Positions 29,935 to 43,200 of a DNA stretch of 64,000 nucleotides are shown piece by piece. The position numbers were made by a program, and so were the translations under genes. This stretch comes from Endothia cerciana (lineage: Eukaryota > Ascomycota > Sordariomycetes > Diaporthales > Cryphonectriaceae). The stretch covers positions 372,001 to 436,000 of the forward strand of contig JALRMH010000018.1 of the NCBI GenBank assembly GCA_026119935.1, read 5' to 3'. The notes beneath the pieces were generated by a model that was not told the origin of the DNA, made no database searches, and saw only the letters and a program-made list of their open reading frames with translations. Within the stretch, counting starts at the first letter, position 1; each line of letters opens with the position of its first letter.

Positions 29935-32125
29935 ATGGATGAGTCCTTGAAGGGCCAGTTGCCAACGCGGCGAAAGGACAAGGCGCAGCTCCTCAAAATA
30001 CATAATGCATATCTAAAGAAGCAGGATCAGAATCGTGGCACAATTCGAGCCGTCAAGCAGCCTGTCGCCTCCGAGGCATACCTGCCATGCACCAAAGCTC
30101 TCAAAGAACTCAAGATCGTAAGTTCAGTGAGCTGACATTTCTAAAATCTCCCAGGCTGATGTCCTCTAGATACTATTGAGTGAGCTGCACGTTGAGTCTC
30201 ACCATAGAGGACTGGCAGTCGTCATCAGAACGATCAGCAATGCATATCGTGGGGCGGCTTCAGTGTTCCTCGTGGAGGACGAGCATGGCAGTATCGACAA
30301 GCTGGCCATTTACAACCAGAGCGACGCATCCATATTATCCACGCTCCCCGAAGGCTATGTAGTTGCTGTAAAGGAGCCGTACTACAAATTTGACGGCAGC
30401 GGGAAGAGTGGTTTTGTGATCTGTGTGGATCATCCATGCGATGTAGTCTTGTTGAGACCTAGCAATCCGGTCATTCCCCAGTCCTTAAGGGGAGAGCATT
30501 ACAGGACCAAGGGAGAATGGAAGAAGGCGGGCGACCATGCCTTTCTTGAGAAAAACTTCCCACTTGCGGTCTTCTGGTATGTTCCTCCAGCCAGGACCCG
30601 CGACACTTGAGATCGTCCGCTAATGACGACCCGTCACAGTTACACAGAAGAAATTGATATCATTGCTGGTGATTCGATTTTGAAGAATGACCTATTGGCC
30701 AAGAGAGCTGTCATCAATCTCGCTCTCGCGAGATACGGTGATGCCAAACAAGACGCGCTTGCATCACTTACAGGTGCTACAACTGACTGGAAGGCTTATT
30801 TCACTGCTGGCCGCGCGGCTTACGGCAGTAGGGACTACCAGGCCAGTTACGAATATGTCCAGCGAGCCTTGGAGCTCAGCCCAGAAGGTGCTGGGGTTAG
30901 ACGCCACTTCGAGCGGTGTCTGGCACGTCTTTCAGAAGAAAGGCAGGGGACCTACGATTTCAGGCAAATGTTCGAATCGGTCAATTCCAAGAGCGTTCAC
31001 CTGGACAGCGCAACCTTTACGGCGCGAACGAGGATTGCAGGCTCATCGCTGCACGGTCAAGGCATCTTTGCAAAAGAGGATATCAAAGCTGGCGAAATTG
31101 TGTTTTGCGAAAAAGCAATGACCATGCCCAATCAATATGAGCCGTCCCTAGCATCCGCCGCCCTCTACGCTACCATAGTCCGGCAGCTGTACGACAGCCC
31201 TCTACTGGCTGAGGAGTTCTTCAAGCTATACGGAGGCGACCACGTACGCTCCGGGCTCGAGGGGAAAGTCATCGACAGTACGCCTGTCATAGATGTCTGG
31301 CTGGTCGAGGCTATCCGACGGAAGAACTGCTTTAGCGCGCCACGATCCACTCGTGATGAGACCAGACCCGACGTGAAGGGCGTTTCTCAAACCAAGGGTT
31401 TCTGGGCGTATGCGTCACACATGAACCACTCGTGTGTACCAAATACGGCCCGCAGCTTCATAGGGGATATGCTCATCTCGCGCGCGAAACAGGACATCGC
31501 AGCTGGCGAGGAGCTGTTCCAGAACTACACCAACATCAAAGCGCATTATGGACGGAGGCAAGGAGGCTTCGGAGCATGGGGGTTCCAGTGCACTTGTGAG
31601 CTCTGCCATGGCGAAGCAAAGTCGACCGGCGAAAAAAGGTTGGAGAGAGAACGGATCCTCGCACAGATTGAGAAGTTGGCCAACAAAAAGCCCCCCAGGG
31701 GGGTTGTGCCGGACGCTATAATCCGTGCGATGGAACGCATGACAAAGGAGCTTGAGGAGGCCCATGAGCCAGAGTTATATGATGGGCTGCCGCGGCTGAT
31801 GCTGATATACCCGACCCAGTGGCTGCTGGAGGCCTATAAGGGACGAAATAATGGTACAAAATGCGTCGCATCAGCACTCAGAGTGCTGCGGAACTTTGGT
31901 TTCGGAGTCAGAGAAGGGGAAGACCCTGTGGAGCTCTTCAGAAAGCCTGCGACCGGGCCATCTGTCCTGACGATCCACGTGGTGACCGCCCTAAGAGATG
32001 CCTCGAATGCCCACGGGGCTATAGGGAGGAAGGATCTGGAGGATCAGTTCAAGACAGCCGCGAAGTTTGCCTATATGTTGCTGACGGGTTTCGAGGACGA
32101 CTTGAGTATACTGGATGAGCCTTGA
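29935..32125 (+). CDS. TPR-SET domain protein (SMYD-like lysine methyltransferase family)
   Basis: Exons are 29935-30117, 30170-30576 and 30640-32125 (691 aa), with short GT-AG introns of 52 and 63 bp. The N-terminal part has the conserved segment SELHVESHHRG of fungal TPR-SET proteins. TPR-like helices lie at about residues 160-290. The split SET domain begins around RIAGSSLHGQGIFAKEDI. It carries NHSCVPN (from N459), the SAM- and substrate-binding core, then ELFQNYT, and the zinc-binding post-SET cysteines in CTCELC. The SET motifs are intact, so methyltransferase activity is possible; targets are unknown. Confidence 0.85.
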
Positions 32126-32411
32126 GAGATATGGAACGTGTAAGCAAGTAAATACACATAGAAATAGAATCAGCATATTACATGCTCGAAGGAATGAGCC
32201 CCTGGATCCGGCGGCTCGTCGAAAGCATCGCGACGATCGCCTAACCAAAAACAGTTAAGCTGGGCTAATATTGCTGGAGCGGAGATTTCAGCAGCCCCAT
32301 AAACTCCGCGTCTCTCTTTCAACTGTCATGCTCCCATCATCACCGCATTAGAGCACTCTGAAAGTCCGCTCCAAGGTCCATCCCCAGCGGCTCTCAAACT
32401 GCACTCGTTCA

Positions 32412-35204
32412 ATGGACATGAGCTCTGACACCGGCCCAAGGGCGTTGAGACACGAGCAGGGGAAGTGGGGAAGCGCCTGCGCTGCCTGCTCAACGGCCAA
32501 GGTGAGTGCCCAGGTGGCTTCTACCTGTCTGAGGTCCAATGAACGAATGTGTCACGCTCACATGCAGCAGGCCAAATGCATCCGAAGCGACAATACGCCT
32601 GGCGCACCATGTGACAGGTGGGTGGCAGCTACACTGGGTGTGTATCACTTTGAGAACTAAATGTCTAAACTTCTAGGTGCAAACGTCTGTCGAAGGAATG
32701 CATGGATCAGGTACATCTTCCAAGAAAGAAGCGGACGACGAAGAATACGTTAGTTTTCCTTTATGTCATGCAGCTTACAGCCGCGGACCAACTCAACGTG
32801 ACGCTGCCCGCTAACTTGATTACAGACGGACAGCCCGACTGGAGGAGCGTTTGAATGGTCTGGTTGACCTGCTCAGAGCCTCCGGGGAGCTTCCGACGCA
32901 AGCTACGTCGAGACAAGCGTCGTCCCAAGCTGACGTTACCCCCAGTCCGTCAATATTACCGAACCCAACACAGCCATTTTACAAAAGCTAACTCCGAGTT
33001 GTAGGCACGCCAATAGACCCGTCACCAAGCAATTCTGGTCGAGGCAACAGCACCATCGATGTCCCAACGGCATGGAATTCCTCTTGTCCTCCTCGATGTA
33101 TCTGCCGTGCTGTACATGGCGAGGTTAGCATGCCCAACGTCTCAGACGAAGATGTATTTGCATTGTACCAGATGCGACTTATGCCACAATTTCCGTTTGT
33201 CATCATCCCGCCGGGGACCAAGGTCGAACAGCTCAAAGCCGACCGACCATTCTTGTTCGCGGCCATCAGAATGGCAGGATCCATGTACGATGTCAGGTCG
33301 ACACACGGCCAGATGTATCAACTCGTGGATCAAGTGAGCAAAGAGTTACTGATCTCGTCGACAAGATCGATGGACCTGCTTCAGGCCATCTTGGTTATGC
33401 TTGCCTGGTTCCATAACCACTGCCTTATGCACAGCCAGCTTTCTAGTCTTCTCCACCTAGCTCAGGCTCTTCTGTCAGATATGGGATTAAACCAGGAGCC
33501 GGAGGTTCATGAGAGGACGAGTGTCATGGTTCTGGTCCCGCAAGTGCCACCGCCGAGGAAACCCGAGGACAAACGAGCAGTTCTAGGAGTCTGGTTCCTC
33601 GCCTCATTGTAAGCTGCCATCCTCTGACAATGTTGTACAGCTCCCAGAAGCGTTGACTCGAACATCGAAAAGCGTGTCCACCGCACTACAAAGAGTCTTT
33701 CCGATGAAGTTCACCAAATACCTGAAGAGGTGTCTGAGAGAGTTGGAAGATTCGCCAGAGGTTGCGTCTGACCGAGTCCTTGTCCATCTCGTCAAGATCC
33801 AACGCCTGACAGAACAGATCGATAACTTCATATCCAAAGAGGACGAAGACGAGGGTATCCCTAGCACGTGTCGCGCTCCAGCCTCAGCATATCAGAGTGC
33901 ATTTGCAGAAGAGATACAAAGACTAAAGCAGTCACTACCTTCGGCCTTAAAGGAAAATAGTAAGCCTTGTCGGACGAGCGCTGTCGTTTTCTACCGCCAT
34001 TAACGTCCAGTCTATCATAGAACTATTACAAGTGTATTACGCATCGGCAACCCTCCGCGTCTACCAACCACCACCGGTCGAGTTCTCTTTACTTCAAGAA
34101 CTAGCTGACTCATTCACTACTATCAACCATGGCAGACTCTCCACCCTTGATGTGTTCTATCGTGCCAGAGCCGCACTCCAGGGATTCTTCGACATTTTTC
34201 TTTCTCTACCCACAGATTTTTATGCCTTGATGCCGATATATACTATGCTCCATATTCTCTGGAGTATTATGATGCTCGCCAGATGGGCAAAGGTTATGGG
34301 ACCCGGGCGGGCTCGCTCATCCAAAACTCCACCTGACATTCTCACTCCGCAGAAGGCGATCTGGGACCCGTCAGCGCGGAGGCCAAATCCGAATACATTG
34401 TTCGGCGCTGGTTTCCCTGCGCCGCCCTCCTTTGAGGAGAGGAATCATATATGCAGTGCCTCAAACGCAGGAGAAGGAACAGCACCACACACATGCACAG
34501 ACTCTCCCTCGACCAGCGACCTGGCACCCTCAGCCGCTCCCGCCAATGCTACAAATGCTTTGGCACACCGTTTATGGCAAGCACTACCCCCGATCATAGA
34601 TGTGGCACAGATTTCAGCTTCACACATCCGTGAGATCTCCGACCCCAACATCCTGCGTGTCGTCAAGACACTCAAGGCCAAGCTCCACTCGCAGCCCGGC
34701 CTCAACCTCGACATAGTAGGAATCCTGACGACCCTGGCCCAACGCTGCGAGGAAGCACACAAAGAGCTCGAGAGCAACAGTGGCGGCGAGTGGCAGAACG
34801 ACATCTGGTACATCTGCGCAAAGAAGGTCCTGATTGCGCGTGCAAAGCTGGAAAGGTTCTCCGAGATTATCGCCGCTGGCGGTGTCAGTGAGACGCAGCA
34901 GAAGGTGAACGCTGAGAATGGCCACGACGTGCAGATGTGTGGTGCTGCTCCTTCCGCGGATGCAAGTGGACAGAAGCCAGAGGCAGACACACATGCACAT
35001 GCTGTCCCCCAGCCGGAGCTTCAGACCGCTGCTCCAGGCCCCATGCCACCCGGGACAATGTATGACGAAAGTATGTTCAACGATTTGTGGATGGATAATG
35101 CGTTTGACCCGCTGGATCCGAGCCTATGGCTTATCGAGGACAGTGACTGGGACACGCCGCTGCTCCCTGAAGCTACCCAGGAAACAGGCATTCTCTTCCC
35201 GTGA
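32412..35204 (+). CDS. Zn2Cys6 transcription factor
   Basis: Seven exons: 32412-32501, 32571-32617, 32677-32748, 32826-32944, 33005-33608, 33673-33959 and 34021-35204 (800 aa). The zinc cluster has Cys23, 26, 33, 44, 47 and 54 (X2-X6-X10-X2-X6), followed by a basic linker RKKRTTKN and a coiled-coil-like ARLEERLNGLVDLL. The regulatory domain contains the fungal signature VWFLAS joined across intron 5 to FVSTALQRVFPMKF. The acidic C-terminus may be an activation region. Intron 4 has an unusual GTCCGT donor. It is supported by frame and by a GCTAAC branch sequence whose TAA would otherwise be an in-frame stop at 32989. Its targets are unknown. It is the only other specific regulator in the window but lies 8 kb from the cluster. 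Confidence 0.82.
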
Positions 35205-36371
35205 TAGCGGAAGAAGGAAAACACTAGTGGACCAATTATATTGCTTGTCCGCTCGTGACTTGATGAGTACCGTATGAGGATAGCTACTGTCTTTTTAAGA
35301 TCCGCCATGCCTGTTGGAGCTGAGGTCAGCCAGCTCGGACTCGCCAGCTCGGACTCGCCAGCTCGGACTCACCATCTTCGTTCTTCGTGCTTGCGCTCAT
35401 CAACCTTCGGGATGCCATGTCTCCAGACATTCGGACCGGAGGTCATCCGTATCTCTACTATCGAGCCTGTGCTTGCGGCCATTGTCCAGATTCAGCTGAC
35501 CGAGATGCTGCAGATGTCTAGTCCCTCGCTTAGACGCACGTTATTGTGCTGCCTAATTTCATACAGCATGTTGTCTATGACATGTTCTTTTCCAACCTCC
35601 CCTGACTGTGCAAACGATGCATGTGGTTTCCGGCATCTTTTTTGTGCTCGCATTTCGAGCTCCGAAAAAAACAATTACCTCGCTCCCGTCCTCGGCTAAT
35701 CTCCACATCGAGATGGACTATGAAGGCTGCCTGGTCTATCCTCGTTGAAACGTTGCAGAGCACTAGCCGCTGATCTAAGCACAGACTCTACTAAGCCGCT
35801 GCTATGCTCATGTTGTGCGACTGGTGGCGACGGCATCCTCCAGCGTGTGAAGGTCACGCGAGCGGCGACCAACAGCCTTGCCTAGTCCAGCATCAGGAGC
35901 TGACCCCGGTGACAGCTCAGATCAACACATGCGACTACTCACAATTGCAGTCTGTGCCGCTCGCGGCCAAAGCTTGACCATGATAAGCTTTGGTATGGTC
36001 CCGGGGAGCGGGAGCTTGGGCACTTCATTTGTCACCAGCTGAACGGAAATACAGGACTAAGCATTTGCCAACATTCGCCGCCTTCACCACTCAGAACATC
36101 CCGGTCTTGCCACGAGACCGAGGATGATCGGCGAGATCAAGTGTAGCAGGTCCAGGGTCGATCTGGGGAGGTCATTCGAGGTCATTCGAGGCTCTTGACG
36201 CCCCGTCTGATCCCTCCTCGATTTAAACTTCCAACCCTGTTTCATTCATCACACTGTGGCACTTCTATCGTGACCCGAGATACTTCCTGCCACTTGTCGT
36301 ACACAGAGACTACAGCGACCCCTTGAAGTCTCTCAGGCCGTCGAAGATCCAGGCCGAAGCAGACATTGACA
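35205..36371. other. Spacer with short tandem repeats
   Basis: Contains three 14-bp units CAGCTCGGACTCGC at 35331-35372 and a short GGTCATTCGAG duplication near 36170-36193. No gene is supported. The right part would hold the promoter of the transporter at 36372. Confidence 0.6.
35331..35372. repeat. 14-bp tandem repeat, three copies
   Basis: Three head-to-tail copies of CAGCTCGGACTCGC, the last with one substitution, just downstream of the regulator gene. Confidence 0.9.
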
Positions 36372-38430
36372 ATGAGCAAGAAGTACCCCGACGATGATTT
36401 GGCCGTCCGTGGCTCGATCGAGCCAAAGCGTTCTGGTGAGGATGTCGGTGAGGTGGACAGTCGCGCGATGGGCATCAGACCACAGATGCGACGGCTCCAC
36501 GACCCAGCTGTGACGTTCGAGGAATACATGTTCTACGCCGAGCGTACACGCGCAGAAGAAGATGCCGGCGCGCTCAACAACAAGCCCAAGATCTCTTTCA
36601 AGTCGGTCTTCATCCCCTCCGCGAGCAACAAGGCCAACCCCGTCGCCAGTGCCGATGGCGACTGGTCAGCGGCCGCAGAGCTCAACCTGTCAGATCCCAC
36701 CGTGCGTGCTACAATCAGCGATCAGGAGTGGACGAATGCCAGCCGGGCGCTGCGCACAGCCTCGGCCGCGGCGTGCTTTTACTTGCTCACCACGGATATC
36801 TTGGGGCCATTTGTCAGTGAACTTCATCTCATAGAGGGCTCAAGAGGCGACTACATATCGTCCCATACTGACTTTCAATGACAGGGCGTCGGGTTCGCCT
36901 TGGGAACCATGGGATGGGGAGAAGGATTTGGTCTCTACACTCTCTTTGGCGTCATGGCCGGAATGTGAGTGCAGACTTGAGATCAATGTTGTCAACTGGC
37001 GCCCACTAACGCCTCCGATACTGTAGCTCCGGATATTTCCTCTGGAAGGCCTTTATGCACCTGGACTCTTTTGAATTCCCTGCCAAGAATTATGGCGACC
37101 TAGCTTACCGCACATACGGAAAATACTTTCGCTGGCTGGTCAACTCGACCCAGGCTCTCCAGCTTTTGCTGTCCGTGGGAAACATCATCATAAGCAATGG
37201 GTATGCGCCCTCAGACTTTTCCATCACGCCGGACATATGATTGATGCTGCTGACGATCCCTAAAGACAATCCATCTCCCAGGTGTCGAAGTTCCGCCTCT
37301 GCTATAGTATCTGCTGCCTGATCTGGGCCGTCGTCGGATACGTGATGGGTCAGATCCGAACGTTGGCCCGCTTCACGTGGTTGGCAAACTGGTCCGTCTT
37401 CATCAACCTCATGGTCATGTTCATCTCGATGGGCGTCTTCGCCCACAGCCCGCCTAACTATTCCGCGGCGCAAGCTGGGTCCTCGGGCGCTGCAACTGGC
37501 GGGTCTTCCGTTGCACAGCTTCCCGACGGCTCGTACCCTCCCATAGTGACCTACGGGACCGTACCGCCGTCCGACAATGGGTTTGTGGGCTCAGTCGTCG
37601 GTCTCATGCAGGGTGTGTATGCGTATGCTGGCGCCCAGCTCTTCATCGAATTCATGGCCGAGCTGCAAAGGCCCCGCGACTTCCTGAAGGTGATGTGGGG
37701 AGCGCAGTTTTTCATCTACGCCGTATATATGATCTATGGTTCCTATCAGTACTACTTCCAGGGACAATATTCCAACCAGGTTGGTCAGAGTCCTTGGGCC
37801 CGAGAACAAGGTGAGGAGTTGCTAATCTCCGTGCCCCAGTTGTCCTACCAAGGTCTATCCCCCTACGCCTGGCAGACCGTATGCAATATCCTGGCCGTGA
37901 TCACGGGTATCATCGCCGCCACGCTCTACGGCAACATCGGCATCAAGGTCATCTACAACAACATCCTCATCGAGTTCTTCGACTTCCCGCCCCTGACCAC
38001 GAAGAAGGGCAAGTGGATTTGGGCCGTCGTGGTGCCTATCTACTGGTCCGTCGCCTTCATCCTCTCCGCTGCCATCCCCGATTTCTTTGGCCTAACGTCC
38101 CTCACGGCCGCACTCTTCTTCGTCCAGTTCACATACACCTACCCCGCGCTCATCGGTTTGGGATTCTTCGTGCAGAGGGAGGCGATGAGGGGGGAGATGC
38201 CGTTCGACCCGCATACGGGCGAGGTACACCGCCAAGACCACGGGATCAAGAGGATTATCAGGGGTTATATGGGACGGTATTGGTGGCTCTGCATCCTGCT
38301 GACGATCTATGCTATAGGATCGTTGATTGTCAGTGGCCTGGGTGCTTATGCTGCGATCGAGTCTCTCATCGAGGCGTTCCAGACCCCCCAGGTGAATGCA
38401 TTCACTTGTCGGTCACCGTTGGCAGGCTAA
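36372..38430 (+). CDS. AAAP-family amino acid transporter
   Basis: Secondary transporter of the amino acid/auxin permease family, probably proton-coupled, in the plasma or vacuolar membrane. Exons are 36372-36812, 36885-36964, 37027-37200 and 37266-38430 (619 aa), all introns GT-AG. A hydrophilic N-terminus of ~120 residues precedes about ten to eleven membrane segments. The first contains LTTDILGPFGVGFALGTMGWGEG, split by intron 1 at GPF/GVG. Conserved elements include YGNIGIKVIYNN and PALIGLGFFVQREAM. Residue 372 onward alternates helices and short loops. The ATG at 36372 is the first in frame. Substrate cannot be told from sequence. Confidence 0.85.
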
Positions 38431-39220
38431 GTGGACTCGAGGGGAGAAGGCTCTGGCTATTTTGTTCGCGGATACCAGACGCACACATGTCTGGACCAGC
38501 TTAGAATTAGCAAGCGAGTTAGGTAGGGGGCTAAAAGTGGGTGTAAAAGGTGTGATATAGGCTTGCTCTTCGGACCACCGTGGGAGCTACAGCCACCACC
38601 CTAGTTACCTTCATGAAAAGCCCAGGAGCCAAGTCGGCGAAGCCAGACCTCCAGGTGCTGCCTTTACGTTAATATAGCTCTGGTTGACTGAAGCATTTCC
38701 TATGAGATTGCCATGGAATCCCCAAGCAGACTCAACGAACCCAGCCCCCTCCGGCCCCAACTATCCTCACAGGACAAGGACCCTGTGACACCACGGGCGA
38801 ACCAGGTATCAGGATTTACCATACGCACTCCAACCTAATTTTGTACATTAATAAGTCTTGAGGAAGTTCCAAGGCTCACAGGCATAAATGACCAGATGCT
38901 TACTGGGGTGCCTGTGAGAACAGTGCATGGGAATGTTAGTAATGGTCTGCACAGGCGCCTGCCGATCTAGCACGGACTCGCACCTGTCCAAGATGAACGG
39001 GTATATCAAATGCAGCAATGGAGATGAAGTATCGCAGACAACGCTCGATTGTCATGGGTGGTAACTTGGTTAGGATTTTTCTTTTCACGACAGTACGAGA
39101 TATTACTCATAGCCCTGTTTGAAGATCTGGGAGGCTAGGGCCGCGTTGCTCACAGATTTGATCCGCGGTGTTGCAATCTTGGGCCTGCAAAATCTTCGAG
39201 ATGAGGCTTGACAGCAGTTC
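38431..39220. other. Spacer without a supported gene
   Basis: Lies between the 3' ends of the transporter (plus) and the dehydrogenase (minus). No structure stands out. Confidence 0.6.
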
Positions 39221-40201
39221 TCACGGTTCAGCACGCACATCCATCGCGATATTGCCAAACACCTTCCAACAATGGTCCAGACGATCCCGACATAGTTTGA
39301 CCCTTGCCTCCATTTCTCGGCCCAAAGGCATCAGCAGCTCAGCTTCCTTCCCTGCACCTACGCCGTCGCCTACAACCACCTCGTAGATCGCCTTCGCTGC
39401 CTTCTTGGGGTCTCCATCGCCAACAAATTTCACGCTGCCCATGAACTCAATAGTCTGATCTACCAGACTACCCTTGTAATCTTCAGGCAGCGTCTCGCTG
39501 CCCACCTGCGCCCTGTTGCCCATCTCTGTCCGGAAGCCGCCGAGCAGGATGGTGTGCGTACGTATGTTGAACGGCGCAACTTCCTTAGCTAGGACTTTTG
39601 TGAGGCCTGTACACTTTTCATCAGCCTCCTACCGCCATCATATATATTCTACAGCATGACAGAGTAGGGACTGACCATCCATAGCGGCTTTAGCAGCAGC
39701 GTAAGCACCCATACTGTCCCTCCCCTCGAGACTCGCACCGCTACTCATGTTCACAACCACCCCAAATCGCCGCTTCCTCATCCCCAGTAGTACGGCTCGG
39801 GTAAGCCTATAGGGTCCGAAAAATATCGTCTCGAACTGCGCCCGGATTTCCTCCTCTGTGATCAGTTCCACCGCCTGGTGGACAGACCACCCGGCGTTGT
39901 TGACCAGCACATCGATCTCCACGCCTCCGGCCTCGAGGTCCGCGATCACCTTACCCGAATTAAGGTCATCAACGTCGAGAGCGATCCATTTCCCCGGAGC
40001 GTTTGCATTGTTCGTGATATCCTCCACGAGCTGGGGTGTGCGGGACGGGTTCCGTGACGTAGCGATCACGGTGTGTCCAGATGCTTGTGCCTGGCGGGCG
40101 ATGGCAAGGCCGAGGCCCGAGGAGCATCCTGTTATAAGCCAGGTGAGGGTCCGGGAGGGCGTAGTGAAGGTTGGGTTAAAGTCTATACTTGTGGAAACCA
40201 T
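39221..40201 (-). CDS. Short-chain dehydrogenase/reductase
   Basis: Classical SDR of 303 aa, NAD(P)-dependent. Exons are 40201-39676 and 39606-39221, with one 69-bp GT-AG intron falling right after the active site. The cofactor motif TGCSSGLG starts at residue 24, LVNNAG follows in the fourth strand, and the catalytic serine lies in NMSSGAS. The active-site pair is Tyr167/Lys171 in YAAAK. The substrate-binding C-terminal part is encoded by exon 2. The TGCSSGLG variant is common in fungal SDRs annotated as retinol- or estradiol-dehydrogenase-like. Substrate unknown. Confidence 0.9.
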
Positions 40202-43200
40202 GTTGCAAGGCTGGGTTGGTCGGAGCTGAGGAGAGCGTCCGGCAATGGTAGTGATAGCGGATGTTCGAACGATTCACATCCGTCACGATGCTTTAGAGAG
40301 AGGTTTTGACAGAGTCGCTATCTGCTACATACATAAGCGTTGAAATAAGAAGAAGAAAAGGCTGATTGTCCACCAAGCCAGCCGCTGTTGGAAGGAGAAG
40401 CGTTATAAAACGATGCAGATGTTGGTACTCCAACGTCAGGAAACCGCAGACGTCGGCATTAGTCCGGACTTACATCTTAGGGCCGGATCTAGAATTCTGC
40501 TGCTGTGCAATCCCCGAGCTAACGGCGGTTCCATGATCTTGTTGTCAACTTTGTATCGAGTGACACATGGTCTGTCAATCCATTTTGGCGGAGGTTGGGG
40601 AGTTGCTCGACACGGGGCTACTTATTGTACATCCGTGTGCTGCATGGTGGCGTGTCCAACACCCCTCCGAACTGGATAACCGACCAAGCGATGATTAGCT
40701 CAATTCCAGTGCATGAGAATACGAGTAGCTGAGGTGGAAGGGCATCAACAAATCAATTTAAACTTCCAAGGTTGACGTTGGTTGGCACTAGCAGAACATG
40801 TTCTGGACCATCGAGCCTCATAAGAGGAAACCCGCTGATTGCCTTGTAAGTAATTTATAACATTGGGAGCACTAAATCAATAACGAACCTGTGCATACGG
40901 AGAAAAGTCTCTATTTTGCTTTTTGGGCCCTAATCAGGAAGAAATACCCTTTACCCTTTAACGAGACGAATCCCCCTTTTCACTGCAACCAATCTCATAT
41001 TGTGGCCTACTATGGTTGTGCAAATTAATTCTGTAATGATATTACTAGGGAGGACTCTTTGATCATGATTGTATCTTTGAATCTATGTATTCACTTGTCT
41101 GGAGGGGAGGGGAGGCAAGGAGGGTTCTCAGGCTTGCACTCGCACACAAAATCTCTGTCAAGTCTTTGATAGTGTAACAGCACATCCAAAATTTAATTTC
41201 CATGAATCAGAATATAAAATAGAGTATGATCCAGCTTGTGCATCTTTGAAAACGCAGAAGGCCGCTCAAAGACATATTGTAAGTTCCACTGGTTTGATTA
41301 TGCCGGCATGTTTACGACTAAGCGGAAGTTTACCGCAACTCTCAAGAAGGGTGCATAACCTGTACTGACCGGAATTAACCTATGATATATATATATATAT
41401 ATATTGCTGGAAAGGTCTCTATTACATGAAGTCTCTTTCATGGCAATGCGCTTCCACGAGCAAAAAGAAGCCACCGGCACGGAGGTTTGAACTCCGGTCT
41501 CTGGAAGTTTTCAGGTCCTGAAAATCCAATATGCTAAACCTTGTTTTGTATGTTAGATCAGAAGAAAGATCGGAGGAAGCCTTAGGAGAGCTCACCACTG
41601 CACCATACCGGTCGTTTTTCTGTTCTGTCGGACGATTTGGGTGAGTTAATAAGATGATGGGAGGGCTGGCCGCAGAAGCGTGAGGCTGGCTGCAGCTGGG
41701 CCTTGGCATTTCTGGTGTTGTTCTTGATTATTCGGCAGTGACCGCATATATGTGGACTATGTATGACGTTTCACGGCTAAAATGAACGTGAGGATGAAGT
41801 AAACGCGGGGCTTAAGCTCATAGCCCGCTTGGTAAGGTTTGGTTTGATTATGGAATGGTGAAGCACGCGCCCAATATCGACAGGTCTGCGAGTGAGTCTG
41901 AGATGGAAAGGCGCGAGATTATGAGTCTAGACCAGCTATCTGGGTCAGGGAACTCAGTACCGGAATTCTGGGTACCTAGGTAGACAACTCATGCCTAAAC
42001 GTCGCATAGCAACGCGCTTCTTTTTATTATGACATTGGCACTATACCTGCTGCTCATCTGCCCTTTTTCAAATCAGTAATATGCAAACTGGAGTTAATGC
42101 AAGACGTATTGGCAAGTCTTCCTCCTGCTCCAGGCCCACTCTTGGACATATCCTGTTTCCCTATTCTAAAACCATTTCGCCCTGCACCCCAGCAGTCACC
42201 TTTCCTACAACCTCAGCGCAGATACGCAGGCTCGTGAGATCAGGATTCAGCTAAAGAGATGTGCTTAGTAGTATACCACGAAGTCCGAAGGCAAGTCATT
42301 CATTGACTTTGGACAAACCGCGATACGCCTTTCGTCCAAGCCGCGGTTGTTGAAGCTCCCTCTTTGGCGTCCTGGACCCCACACTATCGTCAATGGCGAC
42401 TGAGGGTGCCCGGAGCGGAGCCGTCACCGGCGGACCGGTCTCATGAGATGATGTATTGGACCTTGAAACTTTGATTTTCGCCAAATTCCTTGTTAGGGCC
42501 CTCTTAGGTCGACGAGCACGCATTGGACGAAGGCTCTTCTCTGAGATATCCTCCACAACGCTTGGCGGATAGTTGACGTCTCGAATGAAACGAGGTAGTC
42601 TGCGTGTCCACCTCTCCCATGGCCTGGGGTGCTGATGACCGCAGGGAGCAGGAACGGGAATTATCATGCCCAAGACAGACAGCCAACGTCCATAAGTACC
42701 TTCATATAGCAAAGGTAAAAGTGGAACCTAGGTATGTTCGGAGATCTTATAGGAGGCTCTCCTATAAACGACTATTCCTTTGGTAGGATGCCATACTACA
42801 CCACACCATCCACAACATATCATCCCAATATCAGTCTCAGCCAGTATTTTCTCCGAATGTGTAACACCTGTTTCCTTGTATTATTCCTTCTTCTCTTCGC
42901 GGATACCGACCCCTCTATGCCGTTCCAGACTTCTTTGACGCCGATGGGTCTAGTCGCTACTATCAGCTAGGTAGGAGAAAACAAGTTCATCAACCAGTGA
43001 AATTCGATACCTAACACTTGGACAAGGCGATGTAAGTTTTGAACACAGAGAGCAAGGCGGGGTCTTGGCCGGAGAAATACTTCATTAGGACGGGATTCCC
43101 AATCATAAGCTCATGGGATATATCCTTTATAAACCCTAATTCCCACTTATGCCTCTGGGAAGGTTCGCATAGAAGAGCTACTGTAACTGCAGTCCCTGCA

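Noticed and set aside
41473..41612. tRNA-like element on the minus strand: A-box-like TGGTGCAGTGG, T-arm CGGAG-TTCAAAC-CTCCG and a 7-bp acceptor-like pairing.
   Set aside because: The D-stem is mismatched and no anticodon stem could be formed even allowing an intron of about 60 bases; at best a tRNA pseudogene or short retroelement remnant.
42296..42712. 138-codon basic open frame, minus strand.
   Set aside because: No recognisable domain and no clear promoter or splice context; could still be a lineage-specific gene.
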